Below the pieces are notes generated by a model, which saw only the letters and a list, made by a program, of their open reading frames with translations, searched no databases and was not told where the DNA came from. Shown in pieces: positions 51,389 to 60,432 of a stretch of DNA of 64,000 nucleotides. The first letter of the stretch is position 1. Every line of letters starts with the position of its first letter. The stretch comes from Gottfriedia sp002574545 (GTDB lineage Bacteria; Bacillota; Bacilli; Bacillales; Bacillaceae_G). Position numbers and translations under genes: made by a program. The stretch is taken from NCBI GenBank assembly GCA_052180195.1, contig CP197469.1. One strand, 5' to 3'.

Positions 51389-52213
51389 ATGAAAGAGAGC
51401 TTCATTCAATCGACTGAAAGTACTTTTATGATTCAACCTTGGGAAGACTCATATAAACATTTAGTTGCAGGATTTACAACAAAAAATGATGGAGTGAGCC
51501 AAGGTTGTTTCACCTCTTTTAATCTTGGATTACATGTAAATGACTCGAAGGATATTGTCGTAAAAAATAGAGAACTCCTTGCGAGTAAATTAGCGTTTTC
51601 AAAGACAAAATGGGTTTGTTCAGAACAAGTTCATGGGAATAATGTCGTGAAAGTAACAAAAAAAGATTGTGGAAAAGGTGTTACTGATTACGAAAGTAGT
51701 ATCGAGACAACTGATGGATTTTATACAAATGAGGAAAATATATTATTAACATCTTGTTATGCAGATTGTGTTCCATTGTATTTTCTTGAACCAACAAGTA
51801 AATTTATTGGTTTAGCACATGCAGGTTGGAAAGGCACGGTCCAAAACATTGGTGGGCGTCTAATCGAAAAATGGATTAAAGAAGAAAACCTACAACTGAA
51901 AAATATCCAAGTTGCGATCGGGCCATCAATTGGTGATTGTTGTTATGAGGTAGATGATTTTGTGATGAATAAGCTAAATGATGCTTTTGAACACAAAATT
52001 CCTAATAATATTTTAACTATTTTACAAAACGGAAAATTTAAATTGAATTTAAAAGAAGCAAACAAACAATTACTCATTAAATTGGGTATTAGTGAAAAAA
52101 ATATACTTATGACAAATTATTGTACAAGTTGTAACCCGAACTTATTTTTTTCTCATCGTAGAGATGGTGGGAAAACAGGAAGAATGATGAGTTTTATTGG
52201 TTGGAGGAATTAG
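51389..52213 (+). CDS. pgeF: Peptidoglycan editing factor PgeF (YlmD, laccase-domain family)
   Basis: A 274-residue member of the YfiH/LACC1 family. These proteins have been reported as peptidoglycan editing hydrolases and as purine nucleoside-cleaving enzymes, so the physiological reaction in bacilli is open. The zinc site residues are in WVCSEQVHGNNVVKV, LLTSCYADCVPLYF and GLAHAGWKGTVQNIGG, all intact. The C-terminus FFSHRRDGGKTGRMMSFIGW is typical. The ATG is behind GTGAGGTC. It is four bases ahead of ylmE. Confidence 0.9.
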   Translation: MKESFIQSTESTFMIQPWEDSYKHLVAGFTTKNDGVSQGCFTSFNLGLHVNDSKDIVVKNRELLASKLAFSKTKWVCSEQVHGNNVVKVTKKDCGKGVTDYESSIETTDGFYTNEENILLTSCYADCVPLYFLEPTSKFIGLAHAGWKGTVQNIGGRLIEKWIKEENLQLKNIQVAIGPSIGDCCYEVDDFVMNKLNDAFEHKIPNNILTILQNGKFKLNLKEANKQLLIKLGISEKNILMTNYCTSCNPNLFFSHRRDGGKTGRMMSFIGWRN

Positions 52214-52217
52214 CATC

Positions 52218-52895
52218 ATGACAGTCAAACAAAATTACGAACGTATTAGTGAACAAATTAATGCAGCCAAAGTAAGAGCAAATCGAAATGATGAAATCAC
52301 TTTAATTGCTGTTACGAAACAAGTATCTACCGATGTAGCTAAGGAAGTTTTAGCTGAAGGTATACATCAATTAGGCGAAAACCGTTTAGAAGGTCTGAAG
52401 GAAAAACAAGATCACATAAAAAGCGATGATGTTGTTTGGCATTTTATTGGTTCACTTCAAACTAGAAAAGTAAAAGACGTCATACATAGAATAGATTATT
52501 TACATTCATTAGATCGACTATCCTTAGCAGAGGAAGTACAAAAAAGAGCAGTTGAACCATTAAAATGTTTCCTACAGGTTAACGTATCTGGAGAAGACTC
52601 AAAGCATGGCATCCATCCAAATGATGTGATTGAATTTGCTAGACAAGTTTCAGAATTTGATAAAGTACAAGTTGTTGGGTTAATGACAATGGCACCTTTC
52701 ACGGAAGATGTAGCCATCATTCGAAATAGTTTCAAAGGTTTAAAGGAATTACAAGAAAAAGTCAAAGATCTACAGATTGCAAATATTCCATGTTCTGAAT
52801 TATCAATGGGTATGTCTAATGATTTTGAAATAGCAATAGAAGAAGGTGCTACATTCATAAGAATAGGCACTGATTTAGTAGGAAAGGGAAGGTAG
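52218..52895 (+). CDS. ylmE: YggS-family PLP homeostasis protein YlmE
   Basis: A 225-residue pyridoxal phosphate-binding protein of the YggS/PROSC family, which buffers PLP and lacks a known catalytic reaction. The PLP lysine is in ITLIAVTKQVS; other conserved parts are GENRLEGLKEKQDH, WHFIGSLQTRKVKDV and ELSMGMSNDFEIAIEEGATFIRIGT. ATG 52218 follows TTGGAGGAATTAGCATC; an in-frame upstream ATG lies inside pgeF. sepF begins five bases later. Confidence 0.93.
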   Translation: MTVKQNYERISEQINAAKVRANRNDEITLIAVTKQVSTDVAKEVLAEGIHQLGENRLEGLKEKQDHIKSDDVVWHFIGSLQTRKVKDVIHRIDYLHSLDRLSLAEEVQKRAVEPLKCFLQVNVSGEDSKHGIHPNDVIEFARQVSEFDKVQVVGLMTMAPFTEDVAIIRNSFKGLKELQEKVKDLQIANIPCSELSMGMSNDFEIAIEEGATFIRIGTDLVGKGR

Positions 52896-52900
52896 AGAAG

Positions 52901-53401
52901 ATGAGTATTATTGGGAAAGTAAGAAACTTTTTTGCAATGGAAGATGAGTATGAAGATGATGATTATGAATACGAAGAGCAACAACAGCAACAGCAACAAA
53001 AACAATATCAACAACAAAAACAATATCAACAACAACAATTTACTAAACATGAAGAAATTAACCATGAGCGTAATGCTTCAAAGCAAAAATTAGTAAGTAT
53101 ACCGGGAGGAGCTTCTTTGTCGTCAAAAGTTGTATTAGCGCAGCCGCGTGAATATGCAGAAGCACAGGATGTTGCAGACCATTTAAAATCAAAAAAAGCA
53201 GTTGTAATCAATTTACAACAAATGCAAATCGATCAAGCTAAACGATTTGTTGATTTCTTGAGTGGCACAGTTTATGCAATAAGTGGAGATATAAAAAAAA
53301 TTGGTACAAATACATTTATTTGTACACCTGATAATATTGATATTTCCGGAACGATTACAGATATGTTATTTGAGGAAGACAATTCCATTAAAAGGTGGTA
53401 A
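52901..53401 (+). CDS. sepF: Cell division protein SepF with glutamine-rich linker
   Basis: SepF binds membranes through an N-terminal amphipathic helix and links FtsZ to the membrane, overlapping FtsA function. The N-terminus MSIIGKVRNFFAME is that helix, followed by an acidic stretch. Residues 27-46 are almost pure glutamine with lysine and tyrosine at intervals, encoded by CAA/CAG codons containing an 18-bp tandem duplication. The C-terminal domain (AQPREYAEAQDVADHLK, AVVINLQQM, FLSGTVYAISGDIKKIG) is intact. Length is 166 aa. It follows GGTAGAGAAG. Confidence 0.94.
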   Translation: MSIIGKVRNFFAMEDEYEDDDYEYEEQQQQQQQKQYQQQKQYQQQQFTKHEEINHERNASKQKLVSIPGGASLSSKVVLAQPREYAEAQDVADHLKSKKAVVINLQQMQIDQAKRFVDFLSGTVYAISGDIKKIGTNTFICTPDNIDISGTITDMLFEEDNSIKRW

Positions 53402-53405
53402 TTAA

Positions 53406-53666
53406 ATGGATTTACTTTTTTATATTTTATACAAATTAATCTCATACTATAGAATCGTCATTGTCATTCATATTATTTTATCTTGGTTCCCTCAAATAAG
53501 ACAATCAGGCTTCGGTCGCTTAATTGGTAGGTTATCTGAACCATATTTAGAGCCGTTCCGTCGAATTGTTCCATCAATTGGTATGTTTGATTTTTCACCA
53601 ATTGTTGCATTATTTGCACTAGAATTTGCTGGAATTGGTATTGCAAATATTTCTCGTTACTTTTAA
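53406..53666 (+). CDS. ylmG: YggT-family membrane protein YlmG
   Basis: An 86-residue protein with two membrane helices joined by the family signature SWFPQIRQSGFGRLIGRLSEPYLEPFRRIVPSIGMFDFSPIVA. YggT/YlmG proteins are encoded beside division genes in bacteria and plastids and may affect division or osmotic behaviour; the mechanism is unknown. It starts five bases after sepF behind AAAGGTGGTAATTAA and ends with a terminator three bases beyond the stop. Confidence 0.92.
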   Translation: MDLLFYILYKLISYYRIVIVIHIILSWFPQIRQSGFGRLIGRLSEPYLEPFRRIVPSIGMFDFSPIVALFALEFAGIGIANISRYF

Positions 53667-53668
53667 AG

Positions 53669-53694
53669 AGAGAATCTTACAGGTTCTCTTTTTT
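53669..53694 (+). terminator. Terminator after ylmG
   Basis: AGAGAATCT pairs with AGGTTCTCT (one wobble pair) around a three-base loop, followed by TTTTT. Confidence 0.8.
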
Positions 53695-53734
53695 AATTAA
53701 TATTGATAGTTTGATGAAAAAGAGGATTGTATAA

Positions 53735-54508
53735 ATGAGTATTTATGATCATTTTCGAAAAGAAGAACATGTTTTCGTAGACAAGGTTCTCAGTTGGAAG
53801 GAACAGGCAATTGAACGCTATTCTATTAAGTTGACGGATTTTCTAGATTTAAGAGAACAAATGATTATGCAATCAATTATCGGAAATCAAGGGGAGTGTT
53901 TTGTTGCTTTTTTTGGTGGACATGAGGATTGTGAACGAAAGCGTGCAATTATTTATCCGAGTTTTTATGCACCTGTTGAAGAAGATTATTCTTTGGTAGC
54001 ATTTGAATTAGTTTATGCAACGAAATTTCACAGCTTATCCCATCGGCAAGTATTAGGAACATTAATGTCGTTAGGAATCACAAGAGGGAAATTTGGTGAT
54101 ATTCTAATAAAAAATGATAGGATCCAAGTGATTGTTGCGGATGAAATAGCAAGTTTTGTAGAAAATAACTTAAATTCTATAGGAAAATCGCCGGTTAAAT
54201 TAAGAAGCATTCCATTGAAAGAATTGATCAAATCAGATGATGTTTGGCAAACTAATAATGGGACTGTATCCTCACTAAGATTAGATGTCCTATTAAGTGA
54301 ATTTTATAATATACCAAGACAAAAAGCTCAAAGTTTAATTAAAGCTGAACACGTTAAAGTTAATCAGCGAGTTATTGACTCTACTTCATTTTTATGTGAA
54401 GAAGGCGATTTATTCTCTGTCAAAGGTTTTGGTAGAGGGATGTTAATGTCAATTGATGGTTTATCAAAAAAAGAAAAATGGCGGATAAACTACGGTGTTA
54501 AAAAATAG
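53735..54508 (+). CDS. ylmH: S4-domain RNA-binding protein YlmH
   Basis: A 257-residue RNA-binding protein. The N-terminal two-thirds is the YlmH-specific region (REEHVFVDKVLSWKEQAIERYSIKLTDFLDLREQMI, and GITRGKFGDILIKNDRIQVIVADEI); the C-terminal S4 domain is SSLRLDVLLSEFYNIPRQKAQSLIKAEHVKVNQRV. B. subtilis YlmH has been described as a ribosome-associated quality control factor acting on stalled peptidyl-tRNA. It starts behind AAGAGGATTGTATAA, ahead of divIVA. Confidence 0.92.
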   Translation: MSIYDHFRKEEHVFVDKVLSWKEQAIERYSIKLTDFLDLREQMIMQSIIGNQGECFVAFFGGHEDCERKRAIIYPSFYAPVEEDYSLVAFELVYATKFHSLSHRQVLGTLMSLGITRGKFGDILIKNDRIQVIVADEIASFVENNLNSIGKSPVKLRSIPLKELIKSDDVWQTNNGTVSSLRLDVLLSEFYNIPRQKAQSLIKAEHVKVNQRVIDSTSFLCEEGDLFSVKGFGRGMLMSIDGLSKKEKWRINYGVKK

Positions 54509-54597
54509 TCAGAAATTGTAGAAGGAAAAACGTAGAAACTGTCGAAAATTTATTATAACCTATAAATAAAGAACATACATAAATGGAGGTGGCTTAA

Positions 54598-55086
54598 TTG
54601 CCTTTAACACCACTTGATATTCATAATAAAGAATTTGGTAAAAGTTTTCGTGGCTATGATGAAGATGAGGTTAACGAGTTTTTAGATCAAGTCATTAAAG
54701 ATTATGAATTAGTTATTCGTGAGAAGAAACAATTAGAAGAACAAATTCTTGATATGAAAGAAAGATTAAAGCATTTTTCTACTATAGAAGAAACTTTAAA
54801 TAAGTCAATACTGATTGCGCAAGAAGCTGCTGAAGATGTAAAAGGTAGTGCCCAAAAAGAAGCTAAATTGATTATTAAAGAAGCGGAGAAAAATGCAGAT
54901 CGCATTATCAATGAAGCTTTAATTAAATCTAGAAAAGTAACGATGGAGTTTGAAGAGCTTAAAAAGCAATCAAAAGTTTTCCGAACTCGTTTAAGAATGG
55001 CAATTGAAACTCAATTAGAAATGTTAGGTCATGAAGATTGGGATCATATTTTAGAAGATAAAGAAACAGAAGAAATCGCAAACTAA
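54598..55086 (+). CDS. divIVA: Septum site-determining protein DivIVA
   Basis: DivIVA is a curvature-sensing coiled-coil protein that marks cell poles and division sites and helps chromosome anchoring in sporulation. The N-terminus PLTPLDIHNKEFGKSFRGYDEDEVNEFLDQVI is the membrane-binding domain with its conserved phenylalanine and arginine, followed by long coiled coils (about 35-130) and an acidic tail. The start is TTG, eight bases after GGAGGTGG. Length is 162 aa, matching B. subtilis. Confidence 0.95.
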   Translation: MPLTPLDIHNKEFGKSFRGYDEDEVNEFLDQVIKDYELVIREKKQLEEQILDMKERLKHFSTIEETLNKSILIAQEAAEDVKGSAQKEAKLIIKEAEKNADRIINEALIKSRKVTMEFEELKKQSKVFRTRLRMAIETQLEMLGHEDWDHILEDKETEEIAN

Positions 55087-55139
55087 GTCGTATAAGCCTT
55101 GACGATTAATAAAGTTTTAACATATAATTTATTAGATAT

Positions 55140-55390
55140 TAATAGTAAATCGGTGACAGGGAAGAGTACTTCTATAAATCTAGGTAGCGAGTCAAGGATA
55201 GTGTAAGCTTGATGTAGAAAATAGAAGGAAAATCACCCTAGAGTGCTTTTCTGAAAATGAGTAAGAAAAGACGTTTCATTCACGTTACGAATGCTAAGTG
55301 GACAATGATTTAATCAAATTTATTGTCAATTAGGGTGGTACCACGGGAAACCTTTCTCGTCCCTTTTTTGGGATGAGGAAGGTTTTTTTT
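55140..55390 (+). promoter_or_regulatory. Isoleucine T-box riboswitch upstream of ileS
   Basis: The T-box sequence AGGGTGGTACCACG is at 55332-55345. Stem I holds AGAGTACTTCTAT paired with ATAGAAGG, and its specifier loop GGAAAATCACC displays the isoleucine codon ATC at 55232-55234. The terminator CCTTTCTCGTCCC / GGGATGAGGAAGG followed by eight T residues competes with the antiterminator. Uncharged tRNA-Ile should therefore switch on ileS. The exact 5' end of stem I is approximate. Confidence 0.93.
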
Positions 55391-55572
55391 CGTCTATACG
55401 ATTTATTATACATAATAGACAACTCCACTAATAAAAGGATTGTAAGATGGATACAATGCGTTAATGTGGAATTTAAAAAATGGAAAGTAAGCTGGCATTT
55501 TAGTTTAAGACTTGCTAAAAAAACGTCTAGCTTTAAATCAAGCTTAAAAAGTTTAAAAATGGAGGAAAGCAA

Positions 55573-58329
55573 ATGGAGTACAAAGATACGTTACTTATGC
55601 CAAAAACTGAATTTCCTATGAGAGGGAATTTACCTCAACGTGAGCCACAAATTCAGGAAGAGTGGGACAAAAAAGATATTTATGCAACAGTTCAAAAACA
55701 TAATGAAGGAAAACCGTCATTTATTTTACATGATGGACCACCTTATGCAAATGGTGACCTTCATATGGGACATGCACTTAATAAAGTATTAAAGGATTTC
55801 ATTGTACGTTTTTATAATATGAATGGATACCGTTCTCCTTACGTTCCAGGTTGGGATACACACGGTTTACCGATTGAACAAGCATTAGCAAATAAAAAAG
55901 TAAATCGAAAAGAAATGTCAGTAGCAGAATTCCGTAAACTATGTGAAGAATATGCTTACGAGCAAGTAGAGCGTCAAAAAGAACAATTTAAACGTCTAGG
56001 AATTTTAGGTGATTGGAACCGACCATATATCACACTTGAAAAAGAATATGAAGCAGAACAAATTAAAGTATTCGGTAAAATGGCTACTAAGGGATTAATC
56101 TATAAAGGTCTTAAACCAGTATATTGGTCTCCATCAAGTGAATCTGCACTTGCAGAAGCGGAAATCGAATACCAAGATAAGCGTTCAGCATCAATCTATG
56201 TTGCATTTGCAGTTGAAAACGGAAAAGACGTTTTAAAGGGTGGAGAGAAATTCATTATTTGGACAACAACTCCATGGACAATCCCAGCTAACTTAGCTGT
56301 TTGTTTACATCCTGACTTAAGCTACGATGTTGTATCAGTAAATGGTGACAAGTTTGTAGTTGCTAGTGAGTTAAGAGAATCTGTAGTAAATGAACTAGGG
56401 TGGGAAGATACAGTAGTTGAAAAGACTTTCAAAGGTGGAGAACTTGAAGGAATTATTTGTAAGCATCCATTATATGATCGTCAATCAGTTGTTATTTTAG
56501 GAGATCATGTAACAACTGACGCTGGTACAGGTTGTGTTCATACTGCACCAGGTCATGGTGAAGATGACTTCCGTGTAGGTCAGCAATATGGATTAGAAGT
56601 ACTTTGTCCAGTAGACGAAAAAGGTGTTTTAACGAAGGAAGCTCCTGGATTTGAAGGTTTATTCTATGATGAAGCTAATAAAGCAGTTACAAAAGCATTA
56701 GAAGAAAAAGGTGCTTTATTAAAATTACAATTTATCACACACTCATATCCACATGACTGGAGAACAAAAAAGCCAATTATCTTCCGTGCAACTGCACAAT
56801 GGTTTGCATCAATTGAAGCAATTCGTGAGCAATTAATGCAAGCTGTTCAAGATACTAAGTGGTTCCCAAATTGGGGTGAAACTCGTCTATTTAACATGGT
56901 TCGTGATCGTGGAGATTGGTGTATCTCACGTCAACGTGTATGGGGAGTACCAATCCCAGTATTTTATGCTGAAGACGGAGAAGCCATTATTACTGAAGAA
57001 ACAATTGAACATGTTTCGAACTTATTTAAAGAGCATGGTTCAAATATTTGGTTTGAAAAAGAAGCAAAAGAATTATTACCAGAAGGATTTACACATCCTG
57101 GTTCACCAAATGGTAAATTCACAAAAGAGAAAGATATTATGGATGTATGGTTTGATAGTGGATCATCACATCAAGCAGTGTTAAACACTCGAGAAGAATT
57201 ATCTTTCCCTGCTGACATTTACTTAGAAGGTTCTGACCAATACCGTGGTTGGTTTAACTCTTCATTAAGTACAAGCGTTGCTGTAACAGGTCAAGCTCCT
57301 TACAAAGCTGTAGTAAGCCATGGCTTTGTTTTAGACGGTGAAGGTCGTAAGATGAGTAAATCAATCGGAAATATCGTCTTACCATCAAAAATTATGAATC
57401 AATATGGTTCAGATATATTACGTTTATGGGTAGCTTCTGTAGATTATCAATCAGATGTTCGTATTTCTGACGCATTAATGAAACAAGTTGCTGAAGTATA
57501 CCGTAAAATCCGTAATACATTCCGTTTCTTATTAGGAAACTTAGATGGATTTAACGCAGAACAAGATGCTTTAAAATATGAAGAGCTACGCGAATTAGAT
57601 CAATACATGCTAGTTAAGTTAAACAATGTGGTTAAATCAGTTCGTGAATCATACGAGAAATATGAATTTGCAAATGTATACCACACAATTCAAAACTTCT
57701 GTACAACAGAATTAAGTTCATTCTATTTTGATTTATCAAAAGATATTTTATATATTGAGCCAAAAACGAATAAAGATCGTTTAGCGATTCAAACTGTATT
57801 ACATGAATCATTACAAGCATTAACTCGTTTAGTTGCTCCAATTTTACCTCATACTGCTGAAGAAGTTTGGTCACATATGGCAGGAACTACAGTTGATAGT
57901 ATTTTCTTAACTGAAATGCCAGATGTTAAAGATTTCGGCGATACTCAAAGCCTTGAAGCTAAATGGGAAAAATTCATGGATTTACGTGACGACGTATTAA
58001 AAGCACTTGAAGTTGCACGTAATGAAAAAGTAATCGGTAAATCTCTAACTGCATCAGTGAAAATCTATCCAAATGCAGAAGTAGAGGAGCTATTGAATTC
58101 AATTAATGAAGACTTCAAACAATTATTAATTGTATCTCAAGTAGAAATTGCAAATAGTAATGAAAAAGCTCCTGAAACAGCTCAAACATTTGATACATTA
58201 AGTATTGAAGTAACTCCTGCGACAGGTGAAACTTGTGAACGATGCTGGGTAGTTACTGAAGAAGTTGGAAAAGATGAAACGCACCCGACACTTTGCTTAC
58301 GTTGTGCAAGTGTAGTTAAAGATATGTAA
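55573..58329 (+). CDS. ileS: Isoleucyl-tRNA synthetase
   Basis: The class Ia synthetase charges tRNA-Ile and edits valine. The HIGH-type motif is YANGDLHMGHALNK, KMSKS is at 593-597 (EGRKMSKSIGN), the editing CP1 domain includes WTTTPWTIPANLAV and DAGTGCVHTAPGHGEDDF, and a C-terminal zinc site has CERCW and CLRC pairs. The 918-residue bacterial-type form is complete. The ATG follows TGGAGGAAAGCA. A 180-base leader, without a clear ORF, separates it from the T-box terminator. Confidence 0.98.
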   Translation: MEYKDTLLMPKTEFPMRGNLPQREPQIQEEWDKKDIYATVQKHNEGKPSFILHDGPPYANGDLHMGHALNKVLKDFIVRFYNMNGYRSPYVPGWDTHGLPIEQALANKKVNRKEMSVAEFRKLCEEYAYEQVERQKEQFKRLGILGDWNRPYITLEKEYEAEQIKVFGKMATKGLIYKGLKPVYWSPSSESALAEAEIEYQDKRSASIYVAFAVENGKDVLKGGEKFIIWTTTPWTIPANLAVCLHPDLSYDVVSVNGDKFVVASELRESVVNELGWEDTVVEKTFKGGELEGIICKHPLYDRQSVVILGDHVTTDAGTGCVHTAPGHGEDDFRVGQQYGLEVLCPVDEKGVLTKEAPGFEGLFYDEANKAVTKALEEKGALLKLQFITHSYPHDWRTKKPIIFRATAQWFASIEAIREQLMQAVQDTKWFPNWGETRLFNMVRDRGDWCISRQRVWGVPIPVFYAEDGEAIITEETIEHVSNLFKEHGSNIWFEKEAKELLPEGFTHPGSPNGKFTKEKDIMDVWFDSGSSHQAVLNTREELSFPADIYLEGSDQYRGWFNSSLSTSVAVTGQAPYKAVVSHGFVLDGEGRKMSKSIGNIVLPSKIMNQYGSDILRLWVASVDYQSDVRISDALMKQVAEVYRKIRNTFRFLLGNLDGFNAEQDALKYEELRELDQYMLVKLNNVVKSVRESYEKYEFANVYHTIQNFCTTELSSFYFDLSKDILYIEPKTNKDRLAIQTVLHESLQALTRLVAPILPHTAEEVWSHMAGTTVDSIFLTEMPDVKDFGDTQSLEAKWEKFMDLRDDVLKALEVARNEKVIGKSLTASVKIYPNAEVEELLNSINEDFKQLLIVSQVEIANSNEKAPETAQTFDTLSIEVTPATGETCERCWVVTEEVGKDETHPTLCLRCASVVKDM

Positions 58330-58353
58330 TTAATATGTTGTTTCACTAAACAA

Positions 58354-58385
58354 GAGCCGAAAGATTAAACTTTCGGCTCTTTTTA
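58354..58385 (+). terminator. Terminator after ileS
   Basis: AGAGCCGAAAG pairs with CTTTCGGCTCT around ATTAA, followed by TTTTT. Confidence 0.92.
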
Positions 58386-58450
58386 ATGAAAGAGTAAAGG
58401 TAAAAAAACTACAATTTAATGACTGATTTAAATCAATGAAAGAATTAATG

Positions 58451-58496
58451 GAAAACCCGTTTTAGGAAAATGACCTATGCGGGTTTTCTTTTTTTT
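58451..58496 (+). terminator. Second terminator or attenuator before ylyA
   Basis: GAAAACCCG pairs with CGGGTTTTC around a 20-base centre and is followed by eight T residues. It stands 65 bases beyond the first ileS terminator and about 120 before ylyA, so either a tandem terminator or a ylyA leader attenuator is possible. Confidence 0.8.
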
Positions 58497-58615
58497 AGCA
58501 ACTTTATGAATGGTAATATCTTTTGCCATTTCCTTTATAGGAAAAAGTTTCACCTATTATCGACTTCAATTTGAGGGAAAAGTATTTTTACATAAATAAA
58601 TTGGGAGTGAAGAAG

Positions 58616-58939
58616 ATGAGGAGCAATGAAATTTTCTATATTAAACAAGAGCTTGAACAAATTAAAAATGAATTGCTACATCGTTTATTTTCAGAACCAA
58701 TAAGTTCTTCTGAAATTGAGCAACATCATTCGATTTTTGAGGAGACAAATAAACATCAAATACTCGTTGAAGATATGCAAAATGATTTATATGATATTGA
58801 AATTGCTTTGCAAAAAATTGAACATGGATTATATGGTTATTGTGAAGTAACTGGGCAAGCTATTCCAATTGAAAAATTAAGAGTGCTTCCAACGGGTCGT
58901 ACGTTAGAGGATTTTAGTTTTGTTAGAAATCATTACTAA
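58616..58939 (+). CDS. ylyA: TraR/DksA-type protein YlyA, zinc finger degenerate
   Basis: A 107-residue protein with an N-terminal helical hairpin (FYIKQELEQIKNELLHRLF and VEDMQNDLYDIEIALQKIEHGLYG) and a C-terminal DksA-like ending, YCEVTGQAIPIEKLRVLP. Only one of the four zinc cysteines remains (C-x-x-T instead of C-x-x-C, no second pair), so the finger probably cannot bind zinc. In B. subtilis YlyA modulates sigma-G-dependent transcription. ATG 58616 is eight bases after GGGAG; a longer in-frame start at 58571 is not supported. Confidence 0.85.
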   Translation: MRSNEIFYIKQELEQIKNELLHRLFSEPISSSEIEQHHSIFEETNKHQILVEDMQNDLYDIEIALQKIEHGLYGYCEVTGQAIPIEKLRVLPTGRTLEDFSFVRNHY

Positions 58940-59010
58940 TACAATTCATTGTATAAACCTTTCCCCTATGCTAAAATTTGATGAGATATCTAATAAGGTA
59001 GGGGATAAAT

Positions 59011-59469
59011 GTGGCATATATTATTGCGTTAATTGTCATTTTAATTGATCAGCTGACAAAACTTGCAGTATTAAAAAAGATGTATTTAGGAGAAAATATT
59101 GAAATTATTAAAAATATTTTTTACATAACATCACATCGCAATAGAGGAGCTGCTTGGGGAATGCTCCAAGGAAAAATGGGCTTCTTTTATTTAATTACAT
59201 TTGTCTTTGTGGCAGCAGTAGTTTACTTTATTCAAAAACACGCAAAAGGAGATCGCCTCCTTGGTTTATCTTTAGGATTAGTTTTAGGTGGTGCGATAGG
59301 TAATTTCATTGATCGATTCTTCCGTAAAGAAGTAGTTGATTTTATTCATGTTTATATCTTTAATTATGATTTCCCTGTGTTTAATATCGCAGATTCAGCA
59401 CTTTGTGTGGGTGTTATTTTATTATTTATTATTACTTTATTGGAAGATAAAAGAGGAGTTAAGAAATGA
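59011..59469 (+). CDS. lspA: Lipoprotein signal peptidase II
   Basis: LspA cleaves lipoprotein signal peptides at the lipobox cysteine; CtaC in this window is a likely substrate. The 152-residue protein has four membrane helices. The two catalytic aspartates are in GGAIGNFIDRFFRKEVVDFIHV and FPVFNIADSALCVGV, and ITSHRNRGAAWGML is the conserved third motif. The start is GTG behind TAGGGGATAAAT. The stop overlaps the next gene by four bases (ATGA). Confidence 0.96.
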   Translation: MAYIIALIVILIDQLTKLAVLKKMYLGENIEIIKNIFYITSHRNRGAAWGMLQGKMGFFYLITFVFVAAVVYFIQKHAKGDRLLGLSLGLVLGGAIGNFIDRFFRKEVVDFIHVYIFNYDFPVFNIADSALCVGVILLFIITLLEDKRGVKK

Positions 59470-60374
59470 CAGTTTTTGCTTTTACAGTTCAAGAGGATCA
59501 ACATTTAGAAAGAATCGATACGTTTATTGCAACTCAAAATGATGAGTGGTCAAGGTCTCAAGTACAAACATGGTTAAAAGAAGATTTTGTATTAGTGAAC
59601 GGTGAAAAAATTAAACGTAATTATAAAGTTAAACAAGGAGATGAAATATCAGTTTCAGTACCTGATCCAAAGCCATTAGAAGTAATTGCTGAGAATATTC
59701 CACTCGATATTTACTATGAGGATGCTGATGTAGTTGTTGTAAATAAACCTCGTGGAATGGTAGTTCATCCTGCATTAGGTCATGAAACGGGTACTTTAGT
59801 AAACGCTCTAATGTATCATTGTAAAGATTTATCTGGCATAAATGGTGTATTAAGACCAGGTATTGTCCATCGAATTGATAAGGATACTTCAGGTTTATTA
59901 ATGGTTGCAAAAAATGATGTAGCACATGAGAAACTTGCAGAGCAATTACGTTTAAAAACTACAGTACGTAAGTATATTGCTATTGTACACGGAGTTATTC
60001 CGCATGAAGAAGGTACAATCGATGCTCCGATTGGGCGAGATAAAAGTGATCGCCAAAGCATGACGGTTACGGAAGAGAATAGTAAAGAAGCAGTGACACA
60101 TTTTAGAGTATTAGAGCGATTTGATGAGTTTACATTAGTTGAATGTCAGCTTGAAACAGGTCGTACACACCAAATTCGTGTTCATATGAAATACATAGGA
60201 TTCCCATTAGCTGGTGATCCTAAATATGGACCACGAAAAACATTAGATATTGATGGTCAAGCACTACATGCAGCTGTTTTAGGATTTAATCATCCAAGAA
60301 CAAATGAGTATTTAGAGTTTTCAGCACCTATACCAAAAGTCCTAGAAAATATTCTTGAACAATTACAAAGATAA
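59466..60374 (+). CDS. RluD-family pseudouridine synthase YlyB
   Basis: A pseudouridine synthase of the RluA/RluD family. An N-terminal S4 domain (LERIDTFIATQNDEWSRSQVQTWLKEDFVLVNGEKIKRNYKVKQGDEI) precedes the catalytic domain with the active aspartate in GIVHRIDKDTSGLLMVAK, and the LETGRTHQIRVHMKYIGFPLAGD motif. In this position it is ylyB of B. subtilis; the RNA site it modifies is not certain. The start overlaps the lspA stop, indicating coupling. Length is 302 aa. The pyr promoter begins four bases past its stop. Confidence 0.93.
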   Translation: MTVFAFTVQEDQHLERIDTFIATQNDEWSRSQVQTWLKEDFVLVNGEKIKRNYKVKQGDEISVSVPDPKPLEVIAENIPLDIYYEDADVVVVNKPRGMVVHPALGHETGTLVNALMYHCKDLSGINGVLRPGIVHRIDKDTSGLLMVAKNDVAHEKLAEQLRLKTTVRKYIAIVHGVIPHEEGTIDAPIGRDKSDRQSMTVTEENSKEAVTHFRVLERFDEFTLVECQLETGRTHQIRVHMKYIGFPLAGDPKYGPRKTLDIDGQALHAAVLGFNHPRTNEYLEFSAPIPKVLENILEQLQR

Positions 60375-60377
60375 CTG

Positions 60378-60406
60378 TTGACAATGCTTGAAATATAGGT
60401 CATAAT
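60378..60406 (+). promoter_or_regulatory. Sigma-A promoter of the pyr operon
   Basis: TTGACA, a 17-base spacer and CATAAT lie right after the upstream pseudouridine synthase gene. The resulting leader of about 150 bases contains the first PyrR attenuator. Confidence 0.88.
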
Positions 60407-60432
60407 GAGGACAGTTAAATGAACCTTTAACA

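Noticed and set aside
54540..54548. TGTCGAAAA upstream of divIVA as a Spo0A box
   Set aside because: A single core match in AT-rich sequence, with no second box and no clear promoter arrangement, is not enough.
55373..55621. Open frame of 82 codons in the ileS leader
   Set aside because: It begins in the T-box terminator and runs into ileS out of frame; it looks like leader RNA.
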